Below are positions 7,753 to 16,094 of a stretch of DNA of 64,000 nt, in pieces. The stretch lies in NCBI RefSeq assembly GCF_001552595.1, contig NZ_BCRM01000006.1, positions 1 to 64,000 on the forward strand, given 5' to 3'. Source of the stretch: Rhodococcus erythropolis NBRC 15567 (GTDB lineage Bacteria > Actinomycetota > Actinomycetes > Mycobacteriales > Mycobacteriaceae). The notes beneath the pieces are model-generated. The model did not search any database and was not told where the DNA came from. It saw only the letters and a program-made list of their open reading frames with translations. The position numbers and the translations under genes are program-made. Each line of letters opens with the position of its first letter. Within the stretch, counting starts at the first letter, position 1.

Positions 7753-10460
7753 GCTCTGGCCTGGAGTTCGCTCCACACTCGATCCGGTGTCATCGGTGTG
7801 GAGTGCATACGCACTCCACACGCGTTGGCTATCGCGTTTGCCAACGCCGGTGCTACCGGATTGAAGGGGGCCTCACTCATCGATTTTGCGCCGAAAGGCC
7901 CGAGTTTGTCGTACGTGTCGGCAAACAGTACTTCGGTGATCGGCAAATCTCCGATCTGTGGAACGTGGTAATTGCGTAGCTGAGGATTGATCACTCGGCC
8001 TTCTTCGATGACGATTTCCTCCGACAGTGCAGCGCCGAGGGCCTGTCCCACACCGCCTTCCACCTGCCCTCGCAGTTGTGCCGGGTTCATGACGGTGCCG
8101 GCATCGGCGGCCTGAACCGACTGCAGGATCTTCACCCGGCCGGTATCCGTGTCGACGGCAACGCGAAAACCGTGAACGTTGAACGAGACCGAGCGCGGTG
8201 TTCCGTCGTGGCGACCGTCAGCGGCGAGCGGGCCACCTTCGAGTAACGTCGCGAAATCGAGGCAACCGTGGGACGTTTCGACCCCGTCCGGCGAAAGATC
8301 GTCGATCTGCGCGCCGCGGCCACTCAATCGCACCGCACGGGTCAGTATTCGCTCGCGAAGGCGCTCGCAGGCGATCAGGAGCGCCTTGCCGGCGACCACC
8401 GTTCCCGTCGACCCGAATGCTCCGGTGTCGTATCCGCCGGCATCGGTGTCGGATTGAACAATCGTGATGCGATCGACTGTCGTCCGCAATTCGGTGGCCG
8501 CGATCTGTTGGTGAATCGTGGTGGTTCCGTTGCCGAACTCAGCGGTGCCGATGTTCACGACGTACCGACCGTCGGCCTCGAGTGCGACAGTGGTGTCGGA
8601 GAAGTGACCACGCGGCGGGATCGTCGCGATCATGGCAATTGCCATGCCCCGACCGATCTGCCAACGCGACCCTGCCGGTGCAGCCTCGCCGCGTCCGCTC
8701 GACAGTGCACTGTCGACGAGGTCGATGCACTGGTCCAGTCCGTAGCTGCCGAATTCGAGATCACCGTCCTCGACGTGCCAGTCGACAAAATCGTCTCCGG
8801 GTACGACGACGTTTCGCCGCCGAAACTCGAAGGGGTCCATGCCGAGACGATCAGCGAGCTGATCCATGGCCGACTCGACGGCGAAGATGATCTGGCCGAG
8901 CCCGTAACCACGGAAGGCGCCGGACGGAACGTTGTTCGTGTAGACCGCTTCGGCGTCGACGCGTTTGGTTGCAGCGCGATAGACCGCCATGGATTCGGCG
9001 CAACCGTGGAACATGACTCCGATCGAATGGTTCCCGTACGCCCCGGCGTCGGAAAGGACGTCGATGGCCAGTGCAGTGAGAGTTCCGTCGGCATCGGCGC
9101 CGGCGCGAACCGAAACTCGCATCGGGTGCCGTGACGGTGCGATGGTGAACTGATCGCTGCGGCTGAACTCGTAAGCAACGGGCCTACCCGTTCGCAGGAC
9201 GGCGAGTGCGACCAGATCTTCGGTGAGTAGTTCCTGCTTCCCGCCGAAGCCTCCACCGACCCGCTTGGCGAACACCCGGATTCGGCTGCGATCGAGATCG
9301 AAGATGTGCGCCAATTCGTCCCGAACCAGAAACGGCACCTGTGTGCTGCTTCTGATGACGAGACGGCCGTCCTCGTCGAGCCACCCCACTGCGCCGTGAG
9401 TTTCCAAGGCCACGTGCTGGACTCGCGCAGTTTTCCACGTACCTTCGACGACTGCAGTGGCATCCGCGAGCGCACGGTCCAGATCGCCGACACCATCGTG
9501 AAGCGCGGCAACCACGTTGCGAGGGACTTCTGCGATCCGCGAGCTCTCGTCTTTGTCGCCGTGCAGAAGCGGAGCGCCGGGGGAACGCGCCAGATCTGGT
9601 TCGAATACCGCGTCGAGTACCTCGTAGTCGACTTCGATCAGCGAGAGTGCACGTTCCGCCTGCGTCGGGGTTTCGGCGATGACCGCGGCGACGCGCTGGC
9701 CGCGGAAACGGACGGTCCTGTCGAACACCCGCGTATCGTCCGGATCGTCGTTGCGGTCCTCGTGCCGGGCGGTCGAGAACAGCACGTCCGGACTGTCCTG
9801 AAAGGTGAGGACCGCGGCGACGCCCGGCGCCGCTTCCGCCGCTGCCGTGTCTATCCGGGTTATGTGTGCGTGTGCGTGCGGACTGCCGAGTACTGCGACG
9901 TGAAGCAGGCCGATCGGCTTCTCACCCGGGGAGAAGTCCATGGTGTACTGCTCGGTCCCCGTGACGATGCGTGCGGACGCCGGGGCTGCGATGGAACGCC
10001 CTTGTGCCCCGCCTGTTTTGGCGGTCTCGGTATTGGATGTACCCGCGAGGGCGTCACGAATGGACCGATAACCGGTGCAACGGCACAGGTTACCTTTCAT
10101 CGAGCACGCGAGATCGGATTTTTGTTCGACCGACAGCGCTGATGCGGTGACTACCATTCCCGCTGTACAGAAACCACATTGGAATCCACCGGCGTCCACG
10201 AATGCCTGTTGAATGGGGTGAAGTTTCTCCGGTGTTCCGAGGCCGGCGGCGGTGACGACGTCGCGGCCGCCGAGGCGGTGGGCGGGAAATATGCACGAAT
10301 GGGTGGGGTGTCCGTCGACCAGAACCGAGCAGGCGCCGCAGTCTCCGGCATCGCACCCCTTCTTGACGGAGTTCGCTCCGTGCTCGCGGAGGAAGGTTCG
10401 CAGGCACTGTCCGGGGCGGGGCTGGTCGTCGCGGGGAACTCCGTCCACCGAGTACTTCAT
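7749..10460 (-). CDS. xanthine dehydrogenase, fused [2Fe-2S] and molybdopterin subunits
   Basis: A 903-residue fusion. Residues about 1-150 form the iron-sulphur subunit with the plant-type ferredoxin cluster (GCDAGDCGACSV ... HSC) and the second cluster (CGFC ... CRCTGY). The rest is the molybdenum-cofactor subunit, with VGGGFGGK, a GAFRGYG segment and the C-terminal SEAPF that supplies the active-site glutamate. It hydroxylates hypoxanthine/xanthine to urate together with the FAD protein encoded just upstream. In most bacteria the FeS and Mo parts are separate chains, and in eukaryotes the order is FeS-FAD-Mo, so this FeS-Mo fusion with a separate FAD gene is less usual. ATGA overlap with the FAD gene. 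No XdhC-type chaperone gene is in the window. Confidence 0.9.
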   Translation of the reverse strand: MKYSVDGVPRDDQPRPGQCLRTFLREHGANSVKKGCDAGDCGACSVLVDGHPTHSCIFPAHRLGGRDVVTAAGLGTPEKLHPIQQAFVDAGGFQCGFCTAGMVVTASALSVEQKSDLACSMKGNLCRCTGYRSIRDALAGTSNTETAKTGGAQGRSIAAPASARIVTGTEQYTMDFSPGEKPIGLLHVAVLGSPHAHAHITRIDTAAAEAAPGVAAVLTFQDSPDVLFSTARHEDRNDDPDDTRVFDRTVRFRGQRVAAVIAETPTQAERALSLIEVDYEVLDAVFEPDLARSPGAPLLHGDKDESSRIAEVPRNVVAALHDGVGDLDRALADATAVVEGTWKTARVQHVALETHGAVGWLDEDGRLVIRSSTQVPFLVRDELAHIFDLDRSRIRVFAKRVGGGFGGKQELLTEDLVALAVLRTGRPVAYEFSRSDQFTIAPSRHPMRVSVRAGADADGTLTALAIDVLSDAGAYGNHSIGVMFHGCAESMAVYRAATKRVDAEAVYTNNVPSGAFRGYGLGQIIFAVESAMDQLADRLGMDPFEFRRRNVVVPGDDFVDWHVEDGDLEFGSYGLDQCIDLVDSALSSGRGEAAPAGSRWQIGRGMAIAMIATIPPRGHFSDTTVALEADGRYVVNIGTAEFGNGTTTIHQQIAATELRTTVDRITIVQSDTDAGGYDTGAFGSTGTVVAGKALLIACERLRERILTRAVRLSGRGAQIDDLSPDGVETSHGCLDFATLLEGGPLAADGRHDGTPRSVSFNVHGFRVAVDTDTGRVKILQSVQAADAGTVMNPAQLRGQVEGGVGQALGAALSEEIVIEEGRVINPQLRNYHVPQIGDLPITEVLFADTYDKLGPFGAKSMSEAPFNPVAPALANAIANACGVRMHSTPMTPDRVWSELQARA

Positions 10461-11266
10461 TCCAGTTCACCTCGGATTTCTTCGGCGAGAAGGTCAGTCA
10501 TCGCCTTCCGCCACGGCGCAGTTCCATGGACATCGGTGAAGTAAGCGTCTTCCGGAATCCTGCTGTGCAACGCATCCGCAAGTGCAGCGGCGTCGGGGAG
10601 TTCGTCGAATTTCAGAGCGTACGGACGGCGGGTCGCGGCGGTGATCGCCAGTGTGAAACCGTCGGCACCGCAGCGTCCGGCAACGGCTACGGCCGATCGC
10701 CCGAGTGACGTCTGTGCCAGTTTTCGCATCGCGGTACGTGCGGTCAGTGCATGCACGGGAATCCGGATACTGCGGATGATCTCGCCGGGGCCGAGCACGT
10801 TGCGAGAATCGTCGATGACGAAATCGACTACGGGGACTGAGTATTCGGTACCGTCCGGACGCCAGATCGTCAGTTCGGCATCGAGAGCGGTGCACAGAGT
10901 CGTCATCGCTCCGGCCGGGAAGGAGAGCGCGATGTTGCCGCCGACGGTCGCGTATCGCAACACCTTCCACGATGCGAGCAGTGCGTCAGCGCAGTGTTGG
11001 AACAGCGCTGCGGCGGACCATGAGGTGGGAAGACCGGCGCGGCACAGTTCCTCGATGGTGCAGGTGGCCGCGATTTCGAGACCGAGATCGCCGACCACGA
11101 CAGCTTTCCAGTCGAAGCCCGCAAGGTCGACAAGAGTGGTCAGGTGCGGCTGCGGTTCCGAGTACAGCCAGGTGCCGCCGCCGATGAACCCGATACCGGG
11201 TGAGGCACAGGGGAGCTCGGAGCGGGTCCGCGGCACCAGAACTTCGTCGACGCTGTGCAGATCCAT
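10457..11266 (-). CDS. xanthine dehydrogenase FAD-binding subunit
   Basis: A 269-residue FAD-domain protein of the CO dehydrogenase medium-subunit family. It passes electrons from the FeS clusters to NAD+ or another acceptor. The FAD-binding segments are GIGFIGGGTW near the N-terminus and YATVGGNIA in the middle. The ATG at 11266 is chosen because GAGG sits 5 bases upstream and lies just after the deaminase stop; a longer in-frame opening to 11362 runs inside the deaminase gene and has no FAD-domain similarity. The stop overlaps the fused FeS-Mo subunit start, which suggests stoichiometric translation. Confidence 0.88.
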   Translation of the reverse strand: MDLHSVDEVLVPRTRSELPCASPGIGFIGGGTWLYSEPQPHLTTLVDLAGFDWKAVVVGDLGLEIAATCTIEELCRAGLPTSWSAAALFQHCADALLASWKVLRYATVGGNIALSFPAGAMTTLCTALDAELTIWRPDGTEYSVPVVDFVIDDSRNVLGPGEIIRSIRIPVHALTARTAMRKLAQTSLGRSAVAVAGRCGADGFTLAITAATRRPYALKFDELPDAAALADALHSRIPEDAYFTDVHGTAPWRKAMTDLLAEEIRGELE

Positions 11267-11273
11267 CGCTGCC

Positions 11274-12644
11274 TCAAGCCTTTCCGAGTAGGTCGCGGTG
11301 TGCGCGTGCGACATCCGAGGCCACGACGTCCTCGTCGACGGTGGTGACTCGTCCGTCGGCAACTACGATTCGCCCGTTGACGAGTAGTAACTTCAGCGGG
11401 GGCGTCGAGCCGAGTACGAGCGCCGCCACCGGATCGGTGATGCCGGCATGCGCGACGGTGTCGAGTTTCCACACCGCCAGGTCGGCAAGTTTTCCGACCT
11501 CGATCGATCCGATTTCGCCCTCGCGGCCCAGAACTCGTGCGCCGCCGATCGTTCCCAATTCCAAGGCTTTTCGCACCGTCATCGTCTGCGGTCCGCCCTT
11601 GGCGCGAGCAAACAGAAGCGCATGACGAGACTCCTCGATCAGACTGCATGCTTCGTTGCTCGCCGCGCCGTCCACACCGAGCCCCACGGTGACCCCGCCC
11701 TTCACCAGATCGGCGGCACGGGCGATACCGGCCCCCAGTCGCGCATTGGAGGTCGGACAGTGTGCCGCGGCAGTTCCGGTTCGCGCCATCGTCTCGATAC
11801 CGGCGTCGTCGAGATGGACTGCGTGTGCGTACCAGACGTCCGGGCCCACCCAGCCGACGCGTTCCATGTATTCGACCGGCGTGCAACCGAAAAGCTCTCG
11901 GCAGAAGCTTTCCTCGTCCAGGGTCTCGGCGAGATGCGTGTGCATTCGCACGCCGTTTTCGCGGGCCAGCGTCGCGGACTCTCGGAGCAGTGACTCCGTC
12001 ACCGAGAAGGGTGAGCAGGGAGCTACCGCGATCTGCAGCATCGACCCCGCATTCGGATCGTGCCAGCGGTCGATCACCGACTGCGTGCCGGTCAGGATGT
12101 CGTCGAGTTTTTCCACGACGTGATCCGGTGGCAGGCCGCCGGAACTCTGACCGAGGTCCATCGACCCACGACACGGGTGGAATCGAAGGCCAACCTGCGC
12201 AGCGGCGGTGATCTCGGCTTCGAAAACGTCGCCGGCGTCGCGGGGAACGACGTAGTGGTGGTCGGTGGTGGTCGTACATCCGGTTTTTGCCAACCAGGTG
12301 AGGCCGCCGGTGGCCGCCACGTGGACGGCGTCGGCGTCGATACCCGCCCAGACGGGGTACAGCGTGGTCAGCCACTCGAAGAGCGTCGAGTCTGCTGCCA
12401 GGCCACGGGTGATCCATTGGTAGAGATGATGATGTGTGTTCACCAGACCGGGCGTGATCAGGCAACCGTTGCCGTCGATCACGTGCGCATTGGGGTACAC
12501 GGGAGCCTTTCCGGCCCCCACGTCGACAATCTTGTTGCCCGAGATCACGACGTAGCCGTCGGGGTGCTCGGAACGCTCGCTGTCCATCGTGACCACATGG
12601 GCATTGGCGACGACGAGAGTGGTCCCGAGGGCCGGGTCGGTCAC
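11274..12644 (-). CDS. amidohydrolase, probable 8-oxoguanine (or guanine) deaminase
   Basis: A 456-residue metal-dependent amidohydrolase of the AtzB/SsnA-like subgroup. Metal ligands are H71 and H73 in NTHHHLYQW, the later histidines in THLAET and HAVHLD, and the aspartate in GLGVDGAASNE. This NTHHHLYQ form is the one found in characterised bacterial 8-oxoguanine deaminases, which release ammonia from 8-oxoguanine to give urate, the substrate of the adjacent uricase. Guanine to xanthine is the alternative and would feed the neighbouring xanthine dehydrogenase. GTG at 12644 overlaps the uricase stop (GTGA). In-frame sequence upstream of this lies inside uricase and is not used. Confidence 0.85.
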   Translation of the reverse strand: MTDPALGTTLVVANAHVVTMDSERSEHPDGYVVISGNKIVDVGAGKAPVYPNAHVIDGNGCLITPGLVNTHHHLYQWITRGLAADSTLFEWLTTLYPVWAGIDADAVHVAATGGLTWLAKTGCTTTTDHHYVVPRDAGDVFEAEITAAAQVGLRFHPCRGSMDLGQSSGGLPPDHVVEKLDDILTGTQSVIDRWHDPNAGSMLQIAVAPCSPFSVTESLLRESATLARENGVRMHTHLAETLDEESFCRELFGCTPVEYMERVGWVGPDVWYAHAVHLDDAGIETMARTGTAAAHCPTSNARLGAGIARAADLVKGGVTVGLGVDGAASNEACSLIEESRHALLFARAKGGPQTMTVRKALELGTIGGARVLGREGEIGSIEVGKLADLAVWKLDTVAHAGITDPVAALVLGSTPPLKLLLVNGRIVVADGRVTTVDEDVVASDVARAHRDLLGKA

Positions 12645-13618
12645 GACAACCAACCTGAATAGGGTGTCCACGACGGCCCCGCGTCTGGTGCGTCGGATCG
12701 GCTGACCGCAGCTTGGATCAGCCCGTACGGACGATCGGCGGCGTGGAACACCTCGTTGTCGTTCTCGACTCCGAAGCGGCCGAGTGCATATTCGAAATGA
12801 TGCTTGTTGGGTGCCGACAGTCGAACCTCGGCAATGATCGGAAACTCTTCGAGAATTGCCTTGCCGATGTGGAAGAGCGTCTGCTGCAAGGCAAGTGAAT
12901 GCACCTGCGCGAACTGTTTGACGATTTGTGCCTTGATACCCACGTAGACCGATTCCCAGTCGACGTCGGTGGTGACGAATCGCCACTGGGCGACCAACGT
13001 CGTCGCCATGACGCGGTCGTCTGTCGGCTCGAGGATCGTGTACGGATCTTCGAGGAAACCCGAGAACTCACTACCGGTCGATTTGAGGATCACCAGGTCC
13101 TTCAAACCGCCGATCACCCACGTCCCGGCATCGGCTGTCCCAGTATCGGAGATCGTGATCGACGCCGTCCGAACTTCCTGACCCTTCCGAATCCAGGTGT
13201 AGTCGTGCTCGCTGCCGTCGACAATCGCACGCTCCCAAGCGTATTCCTCGATCTCGATCCGCGCGCCACTGACCGGTTCGATGTCGTCGACGAAATGACG
13301 GGCGAGTTCGAGTCCGTACGTCTCGATCGAGATCAGACCCTTTTCCTTGGCGTAGGAATAGGCCGTTTGTTTCTGCGTGTCGGTCGGCAGAACCTTCGAC
13401 TGATCGCCGGTGAGGTACGCGTCGGCGAAATCTCCACGCAGGCAGGTGGAGACGTTGATGTCGTGGATCTCGTGACGAGGAGTGTCGCGGTAGATTCGGA
13501 CTACCCTGTTCTCAGCTTTGCCGTACTGGTGACCGGTAAGTTCGATGGATCCGCTCAACCGGTCGGTGCTTGTAACACCGGTCGTGATGTTGCCGGTCGT
13601 GATGTTTTCGGTAGTCAC
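12641..13618 (-). CDS. uox: urate oxidase (uricase)
   Basis: A 325-residue cofactor-free uricase with two T-fold domains. It oxidises urate with O2 to 5-hydroxyisourate and peroxide. Typical segments are ENRVVRIYRD near residue 32, DQSKVLPTDTQKQTAYSYAK (with the catalytic Thr-Lys region) and HHFEYALGRFGVENDNEVF in the C-terminal half. GTG at 13618 is preceded by GGAG 8 bases upstream and lies 4 bases after the HIU hydrolase stop; a TTG 33 bases earlier would overlap that gene. The first 15 residues repeat the pattern NITTG (TTENITTGNITTG), a low-complexity N-terminal extension not needed for the fold. Confidence 0.93.
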   Translation of the reverse strand: MTTENITTGNITTGVTSTDRLSGSIELTGHQYGKAENRVVRIYRDTPRHEIHDINVSTCLRGDFADAYLTGDQSKVLPTDTQKQTAYSYAKEKGLISIETYGLELARHFVDDIEPVSGARIEIEEYAWERAIVDGSEHDYTWIRKGQEVRTASITISDTGTADAGTWVIGGLKDLVILKSTGSEFSGFLEDPYTILEPTDDRVMATTLVAQWRFVTTDVDWESVYVGIKAQIVKQFAQVHSLALQQTLFHIGKAILEEFPIIAEVRLSAPNKHHFEYALGRFGVENDNEVFHAADRPYGLIQAAVSRSDAPDAGPSWTPYSGWLS

Positions 13619-13622
13619 GTGT

Positions 13623-13952
13623 TCAGCTCCCGCGATAGGTGGAATAAGCAAAGGGCGACAGCAACAGTGGGACGTGATAGCCCCGCGCCGTGTCGTCCAC
13701 CCGGAAGGTCACTGTCACTTCCGGGTAGAAGTTCTCTTGTCCGTTGGTCTCGAAATACGTTCCCGTGTCGAAAGTCAGGGTGTAGTGACCGGTGACCAGA
13801 CCACCAGGAGCAAGTTCGGGGATGCGGCCGTCGGAGTCGGTCTCGGCACTGGTGATCGTGACGCCGTCTCGATCACGAAGTTCGACGCGAATCCCCGCCG
13901 CGGGAATGCCCGTCGTCGCGTCGAGAACGTGCGTGCTCAGGGTCTTGCTCAT
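13623..13952 (-). CDS. hiuH: 5-hydroxyisourate hydrolase (transthyretin-like)
   Basis: A complete 109-residue transthyretin-like protein. It hydrolyses the uricase product 5-hydroxyisourate to OHCU. The N-terminal LSTHVLD with its active-site histidine, the central arginine, and the signature C-terminus (YSTYRGS) are all present. ATGA overlap with the uraD stop upstream and a 4-base gap to uricase downstream place it in the middle of the purine operon. Confidence 0.95.
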   Translation of the reverse strand: MSKTLSTHVLDATTGIPAAGIRVELRDRDGVTITSAETDSDGRIPELAPGGLVTGHYTLTFDTGTYFETNGQENFYPEVTVTFRVDDTARGYHVPLLLSPFAYSTYRGS

Positions 13953-14467
13953 GCTGCGCCTCCGGCGAGTGAATCGATCAGACGGGCAAGCCTGATTCGA
14001 TTGATGGCGGCCAATTCGGTTCGAAGCACGGAACGCTCGGTCGCCGGGTCGTTTCGGAGACGGCCTCGAAGGATGTCGAGGAGCTCCGTTCCAGATTTCC
14101 CCGACGCGCAGACCAGGTAAACATGGCCGAATGTCTCTTCGTACTCGGCGTTCTTCTGTCGAAGTTCCGCGAGGACGTCTTCTGACGCGGACGAGACTTC
14201 CGACTGTTCACGGGTCGAGGCCGCGCTTTCGCTTCGCTCACCGATTCGTGGGTGGCCGGACAGAGCGTCGTCGATCTCGGACTCGGGAAGCTCGGCCAGC
14301 ACCGCATCTGCTTTGTCGAACAGAGCTTCCAGATCGGTGAACGGGCGAGACGAGGCGATTTCCTGTGCCCACACGGCGGAATGGCAACACTCGAGCAGCG
14401 CCGCGACTGCCTGGTGGTCACCGAGCGCATCGAAGGCTCCGAGACCACTGGAATTCGTTGTAGGCAT
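13949..14467 (-). CDS. uraD: 2-oxo-4-hydroxy-4-carboxy-5-ureidoimidazoline (OHCU) decarboxylase
   Basis: A 172-residue OHCU decarboxylase that completes stereospecific conversion of urate to S-allantoin. The catalytic histidine lies in SGHPRIGE; an E-x-F helix (YEETFGHVYLVCASGKS) and RLARLIDSL end the fold. ATG at 14467 is chosen; an earlier in-frame start would add a segment without similarity. TAATCC lies 7 bases upstream and no ribosome-binding site is seen, so the operon may start leaderless here. It is the first gene of a six-gene, minus-strand purine operon (uraD-hiuH-uox-deaminase-FAD subunit-FeS/Mo subunit). Allantoinase and later genes are not in the window. Confidence 0.92.
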   Translation of the reverse strand: MPTTNSSGLGAFDALGDHQAVAALLECCHSAVWAQEIASSRPFTDLEALFDKADAVLAELPESEIDDALSGHPRIGERSESAASTREQSEVSSASEDVLAELRQKNAEYEETFGHVYLVCASGKSGTELLDILRGRLRNDPATERSVLRTELAAINRIRLARLIDSLAGGAA

Positions 14468-14570
14468 GTCCACAGGATTACTTGAGCATGTTACGGATCT
14501 GTAGCGCAGCAATTACGGGAGATGATGTGTCTCGATCTTATTTCTCCGGCCGCCCTTTTCCGGTGACAGA

Positions 14571-14576
14571 TACATT
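14571..14576 (+). promoter_or_regulatory. -10 element TACATT for the phosphatase gene (leaderless)
   Basis: TACATT ends 7 bases before the ATG at 14584, with no convincing ribosome-binding site. It sits in the 116-base region shared with the divergent purine operon. Confidence 0.45.
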
Positions 14577-14583
14577 CTCAGGT

Positions 14584-15384
14584 ATGACCGATACTCCGAA
14601 GCTGTCTTCCGTCGTACCGTCCCTGGCGAACCTCCGAGACATCGGTGGCCCCGAATCGAGCTTCGGTGGCACCGTCCGCACCGGGAGTGTGTTTCGTTCC
14701 ACCGATCTGGCATCGCTCAGTGCGGAGGGCGCACAGACCCTCGCCGATCTGGGCATCGTCACGATCTACGACCTGCGCACCGAGTCCGAACGCGAGGCGG
14801 CGCCGGATCTGACGCCGGACGGAATCCGAGAACTCGGCCTGGACGTATTGGCGGACAAGCAGTATCGCGCCATTCCGGCTCAAATGCAGCAGATGATCGC
14901 CGACCCGGCGTTTGCTGCCGAAGCGTTGGGTAGCGGCCAGGCGCTCGAGTACTTTCAGGGAAGTTACCGCGATTTCGTGACCTTGCCGAGTGCGGTCGCG
15001 TCGTACCGGCAACTGTTCGTCGACTTGGCGCAGCCGCCCAGCTCGCCGGCACTCATTCACTGCACCACGGGCAAGGACCGCACGGGCTGGGCCGCAGCCG
15101 CGCTACTGCTGTTCCTGGGTGCCTCCGAGGACGCGGTCTTCGCGGACTACCTCGAAACCAACAAGGTTCTGTTGCCGATGTTCGCGCCGCTCCTCGAGCG
15201 ATTCGAGGCCAAGGGTATCGATCCGACCCTGCTCGAAGGTGTCCTCGGTGTCAGGCGCGAGTACCTGCAGGCGTCGATGGCAGAGCTCGCGCAGGTCCAC
15301 GGATCGATCGAGGCCTACTTCACCGACGGCCTGAAGATCGACGCGTCGACCCAGGAACAATTGCGGAGCAACCTGCTCAGCTGA
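14584..15384 (+). CDS. tyrosine-protein phosphatase, IphP/MptpB-like
   Basis: A 266-residue phosphatase of the IphP/PtpB group (Y_phosphatase3). The P-loop is HCTTGKDRTG with nucleophile C160 and R166. N-terminal features typical of the family are NLRDIGG (17-22), RTGSVFRS and DLRT (63-66). M. tuberculosis PtpB, a relative, acts on phosphotyrosine and phosphoinositides. No signal peptide is seen. It is divergent from the purine operon and its stop codon abuts the stop of the convergent vanZ-like gene with no bases between. ATG at 14584 is preferred over an in-frame start 102 bases upstream because the family begins here. Confidence 0.88.
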   Translation: MTDTPKLSSVVPSLANLRDIGGPESSFGGTVRTGSVFRSTDLASLSAEGAQTLADLGIVTIYDLRTESEREAAPDLTPDGIRELGLDVLADKQYRAIPAQMQQMIADPAFAAEALGSGQALEYFQGSYRDFVTLPSAVASYRQLFVDLAQPPSSPALIHCTTGKDRTGWAAAALLLFLGASEDAVFADYLETNKVLLPMFAPLLERFEAKGIDPTLLEGVLGVRREYLQASMAELAQVHGSIEAYFTDGLKIDASTQEQLRSNLLS

Positions 15385-15747
15385 TCAGGACCTGCTCGGC
15401 TCGTCGTCGCGGGCCGTTCGACGCCGCATCACGAGGCTGACGATACCGATCCCGATGGCGATGCCGAGCAGGTCGGCGGTGCCGTCCCAGATCGAACCGG
15501 AACGCGAAATGGGCAGCGCTGCTTGAAGAACCTCGGACGTCGCAGCAAAAATCACGAGCCAGACCGCGGTGATCCACGCCGGGATCCGGGCGTGCAACGA
15601 GGTGATCGCCAGCACCGCGAACATCAACGTGTGAGTGATCTTGTCGGTGTTCTCCGGGCTCGACGGGACGGTGGAGCCCGGGGAGAAGAGCATGATCAGG
15701 GCAATGACCACGGCGATCGCCAGCGGCCAGTATCGGTTGTTCTTCAA
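15385..15747 (-). CDS. VanZ-like membrane protein
   Basis: A 120-residue integral membrane protein with about three or four transmembrane segments. The VanZ-type pattern is visible: SPEN-DKITHTLMFAVLA, then ATSEVLQAALPISRSGSIWDGTADLLGIAIG. VanZ confers slight teicoplanin resistance in enterococci, but most chromosomal relatives have no known role. Its ATG overlaps the stop of the upstream gene by 4 bases, so it belongs to the small minus-strand unit DUF1707-GNAT-like-VanZ. Confidence 0.8.
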   Translation of the reverse strand: MKNNRYWPLAIAVVIALIMLFSPGSTVPSSPENTDKITHTLMFAVLAITSLHARIPAWITAVWLVIFAATSEVLQAALPISRSGSIWDGTADLLGIAIGIGIVSLVMRRRTARDDEPSRS

Positions 15748-16094
15748 TTCGTCTGCCCCTCGACGACGACGAGTCCGAGTGCACCTTCGGCGAATCTGGT
15801 GACAGCGTCGGCGGCTGTCGTGAGCGCCTCGGTGTGCCCGTCGCGGGCCCAGCCGGTCAGCAGGGCGGTGGAGTCGAGAGGCGTCAGAACGACCTCGGCG
15901 AGAAGCTCACCGGTGTTGGGCTGGCACACGGCCCAGGAGTAGACGCTGTTTTCGTGCCACTGAGCGCTCCGCTGACTCACATAATCGGGGTCGGTGATAC
16001 CGCCGTCGGCAAGGGCAGGGCGGTCGTCCACACGCTCGTCTGCGCGCAGTGCTCGCAGATACCATCCGCCTGCGTTGATCTCGATCGGCTCCAT
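15744..16094 (-). CDS. small GNAT-like domain protein
   Basis: A 116-residue protein resembling only the N-terminal half of a GNAT acetyltransferase: YLRALRADERVDDRPALAD ... YVSQRSAQWHENSVYSWAV ... GELLAEVVLTPLD. The acetyl-CoA P-loop (RxxGxG/A) is absent, so enzymatic acetyl transfer is doubtful. It starts with ATG overlapping the upstream DUF1707 stop (TGATG). An upstream in-frame extension lies in that gene and was ignored. The truncation is probably a real small family and not a frameshift, because no GNAT C-terminus lies nearby. Confidence 0.65.
   Translation of the reverse strand: MEPIEINAGGWYLRALRADERVDDRPALADGGITDPDYVSQRSAQWHENSVYSWAVCQPNTGELLAEVVLTPLDSTALLTGWARDGHTEALTTAADAVTRFAEGALGLVVVEGQTN

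Noticed and set aside
11140-12465. Minus-strand open frame of about 440 codons inside the deaminase region
   Set aside because: Arginine-rich translation typical of an off-frame shadow; the deaminase frame has all metal ligands.
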